From NCBI RefSeq assembly GCF_017086445.1, contig NZ_CP070968.1:2604001-2668000 (forward strand): a stretch of DNA of 64,000 nt. The letters are read 5' to 3'. Every line of letters starts with the position of its first letter. Positions within the stretch are counted from its first letter, which is position 1. Below, piece after piece: positions 36,555-45,953 of this stretch. The stretch is from Brevundimonas fontaquae (GTDB lineage: Bacteria > Pseudomonadota > Alphaproteobacteria > Caulobacterales > Caulobacteraceae). The notes beneath the pieces were generated by a model that was not told the DNA's origin, did not search any database, and saw only the letters and a program-made list of their open reading frames with translations. Position numbers and translations under genes: made by a program.

Positions 36555-36635
36555 CGGAATAGGTCTTTTGCAAAATGCAGAAAGGCGGCCCCTTCAGGAG
36601 CCGCCCCTCGGATTAGTCTGGGCTGAAGCGAAGGG

Positions 36636-37241
36636 CTAGGCGCTGCGCGCGATGCGTTCGACTTCCTTTTGTACCGCCGCCTGGACAATGCCGGGCAGAT
36701 TGTTGTCCAGCCAGTCCTTCAGCAGCGGGCGCAGCATCTCGGCGACCATGGCCTCGACCGTGTTGCCGCTGACGAAGGGCAGGTCTCCCGAGGCCGACGG
36801 AGCCGGCTCAGGCTTCTTGAAGCTGGCGGCCAGGCCCGCAAAGGCCGAGGCCGCGCTGGCGGCGGCGCTGTCGCCGACCAGAGTGTCATAGGCCGGGGCC
36901 GGCTCGGGAGCCGATTCGTAAGCCGGCGCGGGTTCAGGCTCGGGCTGATAGGGCGGGGGCGAATGCTCGACCACGTCCAGATCGCCGATGGTCTCGGCCG
37001 GCGCTTCATAGCGGTCGGTCAGTTCCAGCACGTCGTCTTCGACGGCGGCGGGTTCCGGCGTCGGCTCGACCGGGGCGGCGAAGATGGTTTCGGCCGCGAT
37101 CGGCTCGGGAACCGGCTCAGGCGTGGCTTCCGGCATCGCGGCCGCCGGCGTCTCGGCCGGCGCCTCGTCTTCAGAGATGATCCGGCGAATCGACGCCAGA
37201 ATCTCTTCCATGGTCGGTTCCTGGGCGGACTGATCGGTCAT
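36636..37241 (-). CDS. popZ: Polar organising protein PopZ (DUF2497)
   Basis: A 201-residue protein that self-assembles into a polar matrix and anchors the ParB/parS centromere and cell-cycle regulators. The N-terminal interaction helix EPTMEEILASIRRIISEDEA is essentially the Caulobacter sequence. A long Pro/Glu/Ala spacer (about residues 27-130) follows. The C-terminal oligomerisation helices are EAMVAEMLRPLLKDWLDNNLPGIVQAAVQKEVERIARSA. The spacer is longer than in the 177-residue Caulobacter protein. It sits between tolC and valS in conserved order. Confidence 0.96.
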   Translation of the reverse strand: MTDQSAQEPTMEEILASIRRIISEDEAPAETPAAAMPEATPEPVPEPIAAETIFAAPVEPTPEPAAVEDDVLELTDRYEAPAETIGDLDVVEHSPPPYQPEPEPAPAYESAPEPAPAYDTLVGDSAAASAASAFAGLAASFKKPEPAPSASGDLPFVSGNTVEAMVAEMLRPLLKDWLDNNLPGIVQAAVQKEVERIARSA

Positions 37242-37371
37242 GGCGCAACCTTGGGCGAGGCCTGGGTAGAAGGGGTGGGCGCCGAACGATGGATCGCTCG
37301 AAACCTGTGCCTTGTCGTCGCATCTTCGCCCGTCGGAATCAACGGGCGGTTTCCGTCCGTATTCGACGCGG

Positions 37372-38907
37372 TCAGTTCTGCGGCGCCGTGCGCACGACCT
37401 CGCCCTTGAGCTGAGCGTCGATCGGCGCGTCGGCGGTGTCCGGCGTGGTCACGATCGGCGGCGAGGCCACGCGGTCCAGCGTCTCGATCACGCCGTCCCA
37501 CGGCAGGCCGCCGCGTCCCTTGACCTGGTCGTAGTTCGCAGCCGGATCATAGGCCTCGATCGTCGGGTTCAGCGCCGGGCCTTCCAGCTGGCCCATGGCG
37601 GCCAACAGCGAGGCGCGAGCGACGTATTCGGCGGCGCGGGCGCTGGCGACCGAAGTCTGGGCGTTGCGTAAGGCTAGTTCCTGGTTGAGCACGTCCAGCG
37701 TGGTGCGCAGACCGACTTGGGCTTCCTGGCGCACGCCTTCGGCCGCGACCGATGCTGCGCGAACGGCTTCGGTGCCGGCCGCGACCGTGGCGCGGGTCGA
37801 CAGCACCTGGGCGTAGGCCGAGCTGACGTTCTGCAGCACGGTGCGGCGCTCGCCCTCGATGCCGATCTGGGCCGCGTTGGCGCGCTCCAAAGCCTGGGCG
37901 ACGCGCGAGCGGTTCAGGCCGCCGGTGAACAGCGGCACGGACAGGGTGGCGCCGGCCGTGAAGCTGCGGCGATCGGCCAGTTCACCGAGGTCGCCCAGAT
38001 CGTTGGTCGATCCGCCATAGGAGGCGGTAGCGCGCACCGACGGCAGATATTCCGAACGGGCGGCCGCAACGGCGGCCTCGGCGCTTTGCAGTTGATAGGT
38101 CGCGGCGAGCACAGCCGGATTGCGCTGCAACGCGGTCTCGATGGCGACGTCGAAGTCGCTGGGCACTTCCGGCAGGACCGGCGCGGCTTCCAGATCGGCC
38201 GGCGATTGGCCGACGACGGCGGCATAGGCGGCGCGCGACGTGGACAACTGGGCCTGGGCGTTCGCCAGATCGGCTTCAGACTGCGCCTGCGAAGCCTCGG
38301 CCTGGGCCACGTCGGTGCGGGTGATCTCGCCGACCTCGAAACGGGCGCTGGTTTCTTCCAGCTGGCGTTGCAGCACCGTCAGGTTCTCCTGGCGGATACG
38401 CAGGATTTCCATGTCGCGGGTGACGTTCACATAGGCCTGGATCACCGACAGCATGACCGATTGTTCGATCTCTCGCAGGTTCTCACGGCCGGCCAGGACG
38501 CTGGCGCGGGCCTGATCAATGGCGCGCGAGGTGCGACCGGCGGTCCAGACATTCTGGCTGATGCTCACGCCGACATTGGCGCCTTCGGTTTCGGACGATG
38601 AGGTCGTGACCTGGGTATCAGGTATGCCGTCGCCATTCGTATCGACGAACTGGGTCACGGCGGGGAAGTCGCTGCGGGTGTAGTCCACGCCGGCCGAGGC
38701 GCCGATGGTCGGACGCAGGCCCGACCGCGCCTGGACCACCGTCTCGTCCAGCGCACGCTGGTTGGCGCGTTGGGCCAGCAGGTTAGGATTGGTCCGATAG
38801 GCCAGGGCGATGGCGTCCTGCAGCGTCTCGGCCCAGGCCGGCGCGCCCAGACCGGTCATCACGGCGACCACAGCGGCCGAAGCCAGCACACGCGAGCGTT
38901 TCAACAT
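37372..38907 (-). CDS. tolC: TolC-family outer membrane efflux protein
   Basis: A 511-residue outer membrane factor. The signal peptide ends LGAPAWA. Two OEP repeats follow (ETLQDAIALAYRTNPNLLAQRANQRALDET and DFDVAIETALQRNPAVLAATYQLQSAEAAVAAARSEYLPSV). The coiled-coil heptads and ISQNVWTAGRTSRAI, LSVPLFTGGLNRSR and GLRTTLDVLNQELALRNAQ motifs are typical of type I secretion and RND exit ducts. In Caulobacter the syntenic gene near popZ is rsaF. I start at the ATG at 38907 with AAGGA eight bases upstream. It follows pcm by 140 bases. Confidence 0.9.
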   Translation of the reverse strand: MLKRSRVLASAAVVAVMTGLGAPAWAETLQDAIALAYRTNPNLLAQRANQRALDETVVQARSGLRPTIGASAGVDYTRSDFPAVTQFVDTNGDGIPDTQVTTSSSETEGANVGVSISQNVWTAGRTSRAIDQARASVLAGRENLREIEQSVMLSVIQAYVNVTRDMEILRIRQENLTVLQRQLEETSARFEVGEITRTDVAQAEASQAQSEADLANAQAQLSTSRAAYAAVVGQSPADLEAAPVLPEVPSDFDVAIETALQRNPAVLAATYQLQSAEAAVAAARSEYLPSVRATASYGGSTNDLGDLGELADRRSFTAGATLSVPLFTGGLNRSRVAQALERANAAQIGIEGERRTVLQNVSSAYAQVLSTRATVAAGTEAVRAASVAAEGVRQEAQVGLRTTLDVLNQELALRNAQTSVASARAAEYVARASLLAAMGQLEGPALNPTIEAYDPAANYDQVKGRGGLPWDGVIETLDRVASPPIVTTPDTADAPIDAQLKGEVVRTAPQN

Positions 38908-39047
38908 TGTCCGTCCTTGCCCGACGCCCCGAAGAACGCCCGAATGTTTTCTCAAGCGTAACTGCGGCCTGACCGAACCACACGCCAGTTAAGTTTTCTT
39001 CACGGTTGCGAACGGGATTTCCGTCGCAACCGCGCGTCTCTTTGATC

Positions 39048-39677
39048 TTACAGCGCGAAAGTGGGGGCCGGCGTCAGCTCGGCAAGGACCGCAGGCGACG
39101 AATCAAACAGTTCGCGGCGCGACAGGCCTTCGCGCGTCTGAACATACAGGGCCGCCTTGCCGATGGCGCCGCGGCGTTCGACCACGACGATCCGGCCGCC
39201 GGGACGCAGGGCCGCGCCCCACGATTCGGGCAGGCTCTCGGCGCCGCCTTCGGAAATGATCAGATCCCATCCTTCGCCGGTCGGCTGAGCCAAGGGCGCG
39301 ACGACCGTGGTCACGCCCGCTTCGGACAGGGCCTCGCCGACCACGGCGAACACAGCGTCGTCCGATTCCTGAGCCGTGACACTGGCGCCCATACGGGCCA
39401 GCAGGGCGGCGGCGTAGGGCGCGGCGATGGCCAGGGCCTTTTCGCCTTCGCGTGCATCGGCCGCTTGCAGCAGCTTGGCGACGTCACGCGCCGGCATCAG
39501 GCGGCGTTCGCCCGCGATCACCACCGATTCTTCGGAATAGGCGGCGAAGGCGCGATCAGGCGCGCAGAACTTTTCACGCGGCACGGCCATCATGGCCAGG
39601 TGAATCGCGCGATCCGTCACGTCGTTCACTCGCACCTGCGAGTCGACCATGGCCTTGCGCTCTGCGGTGAAATCCAT
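39048..39677 (-). CDS. Protein-L-isoaspartate O-methyltransferase-like protein
   Basis: A 209-residue protein with the pcm-family N-terminus (RKAMVDSQVRVNDVTDRAIHLAMMAVPREKFCAPDRAFAAYSEESVVI) and the usual C-terminal strand (GRIVVVERRGAIGKAALYVQTREG). The SAM-binding motif I, normally V-L-D/E-I-G-x-G-x-G-Y, reads ALAIAAPYAAALLARMG here and lacks the glycine pattern. Activity as a protein repair methyltransferase is therefore uncertain. The gene is the first of a minus-strand run pcm-tolC-popZ-valS-tlyA. Alphaproteobacterial relatives in this position are usually annotated pcm. Confidence 0.72.
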   Translation of the reverse strand: MDFTAERKAMVDSQVRVNDVTDRAIHLAMMAVPREKFCAPDRAFAAYSEESVVIAGERRLMPARDVAKLLQAADAREGEKALAIAAPYAAALLARMGASVTAQESDDAVFAVVGEALSEAGVTTVVAPLAQPTGEGWDLIISEGGAESLPESWGAALRPGGRIVVVERRGAIGKAALYVQTREGLSRRELFDSSPAVLAELTPAPTFAL

Positions 39678-39811
39678 CTTTAGGCAGCCTTCAACGATAA
39701 TCCGGGAGGAAAACTCGCGCGCTTATAGGTCCGTGCGTTGCAGCGGACAATCCGATCTGATAGCGAACGCCCCTCGCGATGACCGCCCCCGAGAAATCGG
39801 GGACAAAAAGC

Positions 39812-39885
39812 GGCCTGATGGCGGAGTGGTGACGCAGAGGACTGCAAATCCTTGCACCCGGGTTCGATTCCCGGTCAGGCCTCCA
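39812..39885 (+). tRNA. tRNA-Cys (anticodon GCA)
   Basis: The acceptor stem GGCCTGA/TCAGGCC spans 39812-39818 and 39875-39881. A GCA anticodon lies in ACTGCAAAT, the T loop GGTTCGATTC is present, and CCA is encoded at 39883-39885. All arms pair by eye. A terminator hairpin follows at 39901. Confidence 0.96.
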
Positions 39886-39900
39886 TCGCGATGATACGGA

Positions 39901-39932
39901 CGAAGGCCGCCCCTCGGGGCGGCCTTCGCGTT
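39901..39932 (+). terminator. Intrinsic terminator after tRNA-Cys
   Basis: CGAAGGCCGCCC pairs with GGGCGGCCTTCG around CTCG, followed by CG and a short T run. It lies 15 bases past the tRNA 3' end and just before the end of the convergent methyltransferase gene. Confidence 0.85.
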
Positions 39933-39933
39933 T

Positions 39934-40767
39934 TCAGCTTCCAGCAAGCGCCGTCGTCGTCAGATGATGAAGCGCAACAGCACTCGTCGCCGCGACATTC
40001 AGCGAATCGAAACCGCCCGCCATAGCGATGCCGATCGGCCGGCAACGGTCGATCAAATCCTTGGGCAGCCCCGGACCTTCGGACCCCAGCATCAGAGCGA
40101 CCGGTCCGGCGCGCCTGTAGTCCGAAAGCCGCTCGGTCGACGAAGGCGTCAGCGCCAACACCTCGACGCCGGCCCGCTGCAGGGCCTCGATAATGTCTGT
40201 CGCGCCGGCGACGACGAACGGCGTACGCAGCACCGCGCCGACCGAAACGCGAATCGCCTTGCGGTAAAAGGGGTCACAGCAGGTCGGATCAAGCAGCACC
40301 GCCCTGGCGCCGAACGCGGCGGCGTTCCTGAACAGGCCGCCGACATTGTCGTGGTTGCCGATCCCGCTGGCCAAGACGAACACGTCCTGCGGCCCGATAT
40401 CCGCCAGCACTTTGTCCAGCGACAGGGGCTCGGGCTTTTGGCCCAAGGCCAGAATGCCCCGGTGCAGTTCGAATCCCGCGATCCGGTCCAGCACGGCCTG
40501 GCCTGCGACATAGACGGGCGTTGCGGGCGGCAGAGACGTGATGACGTCGCCCAAGGCCGCGACGCGCTTTTCAGCCAGCAGCAGCGACAGGGGCCGACAG
40601 CGCGAAGCCGTCGACGCCAGTCCACGCACCACCACCTCCCCTTCCGCAATGAACAGCCCCTGACGACCCGTCAGATCGCGCTCGCGGATATCGCGATAGG
40701 CCGCAACACGCGGGTCGTCGGGATCGTCGATAAATATCGTTTCGATTGGCTCGTTTTCCCATTGCAA
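39934..40767 (-). CDS. TrmH/SpoU-family RNA 2'-O-methyltransferase
   Basis: A 277-residue protein with the SPOUT knot motifs: ASGIGNHDNVGGLFRNAAAFGARAVLLD, GPVALMLGSEGPGLP and PIGIAMAGGFDSLNVAATSAVALHH. These correspond to motifs 1-3 of TrmH/SpoU enzymes that 2'-O-methylate tRNA or rRNA. The first residues of homologous proteins begin near DDPDDPRVAAYRDIRERD. The nearest in-frame start upstream is TTG at 40767, whose ribosome site is weak. Extending further reads antisense through tRNA-Asn and gives the well-known artefact protein, so that part is rejected. Confidence 0.88.
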   Translation of the reverse strand: MQWENEPIETIFIDDPDDPRVAAYRDIRERDLTGRQGLFIAEGEVVVRGLASTASRCRPLSLLLAEKRVAALGDVITSLPPATPVYVAGQAVLDRIAGFELHRGILALGQKPEPLSLDKVLADIGPQDVFVLASGIGNHDNVGGLFRNAAAFGARAVLLDPTCCDPFYRKAIRVSVGAVLRTPFVVAGATDIIEALQRAGVEVLALTPSSTERLSDYRRAGPVALMLGSEGPGLPKDLIDRCRPIGIAMAGGFDSLNVAATSAVALHHLTTTALAGS

Positions 40768-40811
40768 GATCGGAACGGCCGCTGCTATACGCCCGCCTCC
40801 CGAGCAGATGT

Positions 40812-40886
40812 TCCGCAGTAGCTCAGTGGTAGAGCAGCCGACTGTTAATCGGCTGGTCGTAGGTTCGAATCCTACCTGCGGAGCCA
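40812..40886 (+). tRNA. tRNA-Asn (anticodon GTT)
   Basis: The acceptor TCCGCAG pairs with CTGCGGA. The D arm is GCTCAGTGGTAGAGC, anticodon GTT lies in ACTGTTAATC, the T loop is GGTTCGAATC and CCA is encoded at 40884-40886. The gene is divergent from the TrmH-family methyltransferase. The 215 bases to the next gene show no further gene. Confidence 0.97.
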
Positions 40887-41101
40887 CTCGGGGTAAAGAC
40901 TGAGGCCAGACAAGGCGTTAGGTCGAAAACTTTCCATAAGACCTGATCCTTTCGCACGATGACCAAGCTGCTGGGCGCGGGCATGCCGCGCTCTGGTCGC
41001 TTTGACGCACCCCGCCCCTGCCCGTAGATCGTGGCGAACTTTGCCCAACCTTGAGCGTTGGCAAAGCTACCCCCACGATCCAGGAGAGACGCCCCGCCTC
41101 G

Positions 41102-44020
41102 ATGTCCATCAGCTTCCTTCTCGTCGTCATCCTGGTCCTGCCGTTCCTTGGCGCCATCGTCGCGTCCGGCTTGCCGCGTCATGCACGCACCTCGGCCGCC
41201 ATCCTGTCCTGGGTCGTGGCCTTGGTCAGCCTGGGGTGTCTGGCAGCGCTATGGCCGATGTTCCAGGACGGGGAGACGCTGCGCTACGAAATCTCGTGGC
41301 TGCCGTCGCTTGGCGTCAATCTGGTGCTTCGACTGGACGGACTGTCGTGGCTGTTCAGCGCCCTGATTCTGGGGATCGGCGCCTTGGTGGTGCTGTATGC
41401 CCGCTACTACATGTCGCCGAAGGATCCGGTGCCGCGGTTCTTTTCCTTCCTGCTGGCCTTCATGGGCGCGATGCAAGGCGTGGTGCTGTCGGGCAATCTG
41501 ATCCAGCTGGTCGTCTTCTGGGAGCTGACCAGCCTCTTTTCCTTCCTGCTGATCGGCTACTGGCACCAGAACCCCGCCGCGCGCGAAGGGTCGCGCATGG
41601 CGCTGACGGTGACGGCCATGGGCGGCATCGCTCTGCTGGTCGGGATGATCCTGATCGGGCGGATCGTCGGCAGCTACGACCTCGATGTCGTCTTGACGTC
41701 GCGAGAGGCGATCCAGACCAGTCCCCTGTATTTGCCCGCGCTGATCCTGCTGCTGCTCGGCGCGATGACCAAGAGCGCGCAGTTTCCGTTCCACTTCTGG
41801 CTGCCCCGCGCCATGGCCGCGCCGACTCCGGTCAGCGCCTATCTGCACTCCGCGACCATGGTGAAGGCGGGCATCTTCCTGCTCATCCGCTTCTGGCCCG
41901 TCCTGGCGGGGTCGGAGAGCTGGTATATGATCGTCGGCGGCATGGGTCTGGCGACGCTGCTGCTCGGCGCCTGGTGCGCCATCTTTCAGCATGATCTCAA
42001 AGGCCTGCTGGCCTATTCGACGATCAGCCATCTGGGCCTGATCGTACTGCTGCTGGGATTGGGCAGTCCGCTGGCCTGTATTGCGGCCATCTTCCACACG
42101 GTGAACCACGCCACTTTCAAGGCGTCGCTCTTCATGGCTGCAGGCATCATCGACCACGAGGCCGGCACGCGGGACATGCGCAAGCTCAGCGGTCTGTTCC
42201 GGTTCATGCCCTTTACGGCGACCCTGGCCATGGTGGCCGCAGCCGCGATGGCGGGCGTGCCCCTGTTGAACGGCTTCCTGTCCAAGGAAATGTTCCTGGC
42301 CGAGGCGGTGGCCAGCGCCCATACGCACGGCCTGAACATGCTGCTGCCCGCCCTGGCCACCTTGGCCAGCGCCTTCAGCGTTCTGTATTCCCTGCGTTTC
42401 ATCCACGCGACCTTCTTCGGCCCGCCTCCGACCGAGCTGGATCGCATCCCGCACGAGCCGCCCGCCTGGATGCGTCGCCCCGTCGAGGTGCTTGTCGCGC
42501 TGTGCCTGGTCGTCGGCATCTTCCCGGCTGTAACGGTGGGGCCGTTCCTGAAGAGCGCCGCCGTTTCGGTGCTGGGCTTTGACCTGCCCTATTATAGCCT
42601 GGCCCTGTGGCACGGATTCAACGTGCCGCTGGTGCTGAGCCTTATCGCGCTCGCGGGCGGCGTGGGTCTCTATGTCGTCTTTGGCAAACGCATCAACGCC
42701 AACCCGCGCGGCGGACCGTGGGGCTGGAAGCGTCTGAACGGCGGCTGGTTGTTCGAGCGAACCATGACCGGCCTGTTCAAAGGGTCGGAAGCGATGGTTC
42801 GCCTGTTGGGGGCGACACGACAACAGGCACAGCTGAGGGCCATCGTCTTGGTCGCCCTGCTGGCAGGCGGGCTGGCGGCGATCGGCGCCGGATTGGTGAT
42901 CCGCCCGATCATGCCGACATTGACACTGTCCAACTGGGCCTTCGCCGGTCTTTGGCTGGTCGGCGCCAGCTGTGCGGTCGCGGCGGCTTGGCAGGCGAAA
43001 TATCACCGGCTGGCCGCCGTTGTTCTGATGGGCGGCGCAGGTCTGGCGAGCTGCCTGTCCTTCGTCTGGCTGTCGGCGCCAGATCTGGCCGTGACCCAGC
43101 TGCTGGTCGAGGTCGTGACCACCGTCCTGCTGCTGCTGGGCCTACGCTGGCTGCCGAAACGGCTGGAGACCATTCGCCTGCCACAGGCCATGGAGATGCG
43201 ATCTCGTCGCCGCCGCCGTATCGACCTGATCATCGCCGCCGCCGTCGGCGCGTCCTTGGCGGCCATTTCCTACGCCGTCATGACGCGTCCATCGATCGAG
43301 GGGATTTCGCGCTTCTTCGTCGAACACGCCTACAAGGACGCGGGCGGGCGCAATATCGTCAACGTCATCCTGGTCGACTTCCGCGCCTTCGACACCTTCG
43401 GAGAGATCACGGTTCTGGGCATTGTCGGTCTGACGATCTTCGCCCTGCTGCGCCGCTTCCGTCCCGCCGACGACACCCTGTCCAATCCCAGCCAGCAGAG
43501 CGTGCAGGATGCCTCAGACCGCGATCATGAGACGCGATCGGAGGGCGACACGCTGAAGGAGACCATGCTGATCCCCCGCGTGGTGATGCGCTGGATCTTC
43601 CCCTTCATCATCCTGCTCGCCGTTCACCTGTTCCTGCGCGGGCATGACCTGCCGGGCGGCGGTTTCGCGGCGGGTGTGGCCCTGTCGATCGCCTTCATCC
43701 TGCAATATATGGCCTCGGGCGCCCGCTGGGTCGAAGAGCGGCTGGCGATCCGGCCCATCTTCTGGATCGGGGCCGGCCTGGTGATCGCCGCCCTCAGCGG
43801 GATTGGATCGTGGCTGTTCGGCTATCCCTTCCTGACTTCCTGGTTCCAGTATGCCGACCTGCCGATCCTGGGCCGCGTGCCCTTGGCCAGCGCCGTGCTG
43901 TTCGACTTGGGCGTGGTCGTTCTGGTCGTGGGTGCCACGGTCCTGACCCTCGTCGCCCTGGCGCACCAGTCGCTGCGCAAGCCCAAGCAAAGAGACGCCG
44001 AAGAAGGAGAGCTGTCATGA
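41102..44020 (+). CDS. mrpA: Mrp/Pha cation antiporter subunit A (fused with MrpB-like domain)
   Basis: A 972-residue membrane protein, the largest subunit of the multi-subunit Na+(K+)/H+ antiporter. The NuoL-like core appears at residues 1-500, with HFWLPRAMAAPTPVSAYLHSATMVKAGIFL and HDLKGLLAYSTISHLGL. A MrpA-specific middle part follows. The C-terminus is a fused MrpB domain starting near ETMLIPRVVMRWIFPFIILLAVHLFLRGHDLPGGGF, the arrangement of the proteobacterial Pha type. The ATG at 41102 has AGGAG 15 bases upstream, which is unusually far. The other subunits follow with ATGA overlaps. Confidence 0.95.
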   Translation: MSISFLLVVILVLPFLGAIVASGLPRHARTSAAILSWVVALVSLGCLAALWPMFQDGETLRYEISWLPSLGVNLVLRLDGLSWLFSALILGIGALVVLYARYYMSPKDPVPRFFSFLLAFMGAMQGVVLSGNLIQLVVFWELTSLFSFLLIGYWHQNPAAREGSRMALTVTAMGGIALLVGMILIGRIVGSYDLDVVLTSREAIQTSPLYLPALILLLLGAMTKSAQFPFHFWLPRAMAAPTPVSAYLHSATMVKAGIFLLIRFWPVLAGSESWYMIVGGMGLATLLLGAWCAIFQHDLKGLLAYSTISHLGLIVLLLGLGSPLACIAAIFHTVNHATFKASLFMAAGIIDHEAGTRDMRKLSGLFRFMPFTATLAMVAAAAMAGVPLLNGFLSKEMFLAEAVASAHTHGLNMLLPALATLASAFSVLYSLRFIHATFFGPPPTELDRIPHEPPAWMRRPVEVLVALCLVVGIFPAVTVGPFLKSAAVSVLGFDLPYYSLALWHGFNVPLVLSLIALAGGVGLYVVFGKRINANPRGGPWGWKRLNGGWLFERTMTGLFKGSEAMVRLLGATRQQAQLRAIVLVALLAGGLAAIGAGLVIRPIMPTLTLSNWAFAGLWLVGASCAVAAAWQAKYHRLAAVVLMGGAGLASCLSFVWLSAPDLAVTQLLVEVVTTVLLLLGLRWLPKRLETIRLPQAMEMRSRRRRRIDLIIAAAVGASLAAISYAVMTRPSIEGISRFFVEHAYKDAGGRNIVNVILVDFRAFDTFGEITVLGIVGLTIFALLRRFRPADDTLSNPSQQSVQDASDRDHETRSEGDTLKETMLIPRVVMRWIFPFIILLAVHLFLRGHDLPGGGFAAGVALSIAFILQYMASGARWVEERLAIRPIFWIGAGLVIAALSGIGSWLFGYPFLTSWFQYADLPILGRVPLASAVLFDLGVVVLVVGATVLTLVALAHQSLRKPKQRDAEEGELS

Positions 44021-44361
44021 TGGAGCTGGTTCTCGCCCTCGCCATCGGCGTGCTGTCGGCCTCGGGTGTCTGGCTGCTGCTGCGCCCGCGCACCTTCCAG
44101 GTGATCATGGGGCTGTCGCTGCTGTCCTATGCGGTCAATATCTTCATCTACGCCATGGGACGGCTGAGGTCGGGCGCGCCGCCGGTGCTGGCGGGCGAGG
44201 TCTCCGACCCCACGCGCTACACCGACCCGACACCGCAGGCGCTGGTCCTGACCGCGATCGTCATCAGCTTCGCCCTGACGGCGCTGTTCCTGGTCGTCAT
44301 TCTGGCCGCCCGCGGCATCACCGGCAGCGACCATGTCGATGGCAAGGAGCCGGACGCATGA
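44017..44361 (+). CDS. mrpC: Mrp antiporter subunit C
   Basis: A 114-residue, three-helix NuoK-like subunit: LALAIGVLSASGVWLLLRPRTFQVIMGLSLLSYAVNIFIYAMGR then PQALVLTAIVISFALTALFLVVILAARG. The conserved Gly- and Asn-containing second helix fits MnhC/PhaC. It starts at the ATG at 44017, which overlaps the mrpA stop; GGAG lies eight bases upstream. It joins mrpD through another ATGA overlap. Confidence 0.95.
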   Translation: MMELVLALAIGVLSASGVWLLLRPRTFQVIMGLSLLSYAVNIFIYAMGRLRSGAPPVLAGEVSDPTRYTDPTPQALVLTAIVISFALTALFLVVILAARGITGSDHVDGKEPDA

Positions 44362-45953
44362 TCGACTGGAACGCCCATCTGATCATCGGCCCCATCGTCC
44401 TGCCGATGATCATCGCCTCCGCCATGCTGCTGCTGGACGAGCGTCGCCGAACGCTGAAGGCGGCGCTCAGCTTGAGCGCTATGGCCGCCATTCTGATCAT
44501 GGCCTTGGTTCTGCTGCACGAAAGCGCAAACGGCGCCGTGGGCGGCGGCGATACTGCGCGGGTCTATCGCCTCGGATCGTGGGCTGCGCCCTACGGCATC
44601 GTCCTGGTGGCCGACCGTCTGTCGACGATGATGGTCGCGCTGACCAGCGTTTTGGGCGGATGCGCCCTGATCTTCGCCCTGGCGCGATGGGACCGGGCGG
44701 GGCCGCGCTTCCACGCCCTGTTCCTGCTTCTCATCATGGGGGTGAACGGCGCCCTGCTGACCGGCGACCTGTTCAACCTGTTCGTCTTTTTCGAAATCAT
44801 GCTCGCCGCCTCGTACGGACTGGCCCTGCATGGGTCGGGCGAGGCGCGTGTGCGGGCAGGCGTGATCTATATCGCCGTGAATCTGACCGCGTCCTTGCTG
44901 TTCCTGATCGGCGTCAGCCTGATCTACGGGGTGATCGGCACGCTGAACATGGCGGATGTTGCAACGCGGGTTGCGACCATCTCAGTGGATGACCTGGGAC
45001 TGTTTCATATCGGCGCGGCGGTGCTGGGTACGGCCTTTCTGATCAAGTGCGCCATGTGGCCCTTGGGGTTCTGGCTGACCCCGACCTATTCGGCAGCCAG
45101 CGCGCCGGCGGCGGCAGTCTTCGCCATCCTGTCCAAGGTCGGGGTCTACGTGGTCATCCGCCTCAGTCTGCTGCTGTTCGGCGCCGACGCGGGCGCCTCC
45201 GCCGGATTTGGCCTGACCTGGCTGTTTGTCGGCGGACTGGCGACCATAGCGTTCGGCACGTTCGGCCTGATCGCCTCTCGTGATCTGTCGCGCGCCGCCG
45301 GGTTCGGTGTGATGATTTCTTCCGGCACCGTTCTGGCCAGCCTGGGCGTCGGCGATGCGGCGACCCTCAGCGGCGCGCTCTTTTACCTGATCGGCTCCAC
45401 CCTGGCTTGCGCCGCCCTGTTTCTACTGGCCGAGATTCTCCAGCGAGGGCGAGAATCCGATGTCGGCGAGGCGCGCGCCGTGTTCGATGACGAGTATCGT
45501 GATCCGTTCGACGACGAAGAGCGCAACGAGCCCGGCCTGGTCATCCCGGCGGCCGTCGCGGCCCTGGGCGGGGCCTTTCTGATCTGCACCCTGATGGTCG
45601 CCGGCCTACCGCCTTTGGCCGGCTTCGTCGGAAAACTGTCTATGATCAGCGCCTTGGTCGGCGTTGGCGATGCGGCGGCCTGGACGCTGGCAGCCGTGCT
45701 TTCCGTGTCCAGCCTCGGCGCCTTGATCGGCCTGACGCGCCTGGGCGTCGGCGCGATCTGGACGCGCGACGAGGATGCGCCGGCATTCGTGGTGGGTGCG
45801 GCCGAGCTGACGGCGGTCGCCGCCCTGCTCGGGGCCTGCGTGTTCCTGGCCATCTTCGCTGGCTATGGCCTGATCTACACCGACCACACGGCGGCCTGGC
45901 TGGCTGACCCGCAAGGCTATATCCACGCGGTGCTGGGCGGGGGCGGGCGATGA
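44358..45953 (+). CDS. mrpD: Mrp antiporter subunit D
   Basis: A 531-residue NuoN/NuoM-like subunit with about 14 membrane segments and the family's proton-path residues: FNLFVFFEIMLAASYGLALHG with Glu, and IKCAMWPLGFWLTPTYSAASAPAAAVFAILSKVGVYVVIR with Lys. An acidic cytoplasmic loop (EYRDPFDDEERNEPG, about residues 375-395) is extra. With MrpA it forms the transport core. Its ATG overlaps the mrpC stop and its stop overlaps the mrpE start. Confidence 0.96.
   Translation: MIDWNAHLIIGPIVLPMIIASAMLLLDERRRTLKAALSLSAMAAILIMALVLLHESANGAVGGGDTARVYRLGSWAAPYGIVLVADRLSTMMVALTSVLGGCALIFALARWDRAGPRFHALFLLLIMGVNGALLTGDLFNLFVFFEIMLAASYGLALHGSGEARVRAGVIYIAVNLTASLLFLIGVSLIYGVIGTLNMADVATRVATISVDDLGLFHIGAAVLGTAFLIKCAMWPLGFWLTPTYSAASAPAAAVFAILSKVGVYVVIRLSLLLFGADAGASAGFGLTWLFVGGLATIAFGTFGLIASRDLSRAAGFGVMISSGTVLASLGVGDAATLSGALFYLIGSTLACAALFLLAEILQRGRESDVGEARAVFDDEYRDPFDDEERNEPGLVIPAAVAALGGAFLICTLMVAGLPPLAGFVGKLSMISALVGVGDAAAWTLAAVLSVSSLGALIGLTRLGVGAIWTRDEDAPAFVVGAAELTAVAALLGACVFLAIFAGYGLIYTDHTAAWLADPQGYIHAVLGGGGR

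Noticed and set aside
39723..39947. Short minus-strand frame over tRNA-Cys
   Set aside because: Antisense reading of a tRNA and its terminator; no protein features.
40768..40887. Protein extension containing the string GFEPTT upstream of the TrmH-family gene
   Set aside because: It is the antisense translation of tRNA-Asn, a well-known annotation artefact. The real gene starts near 40767.
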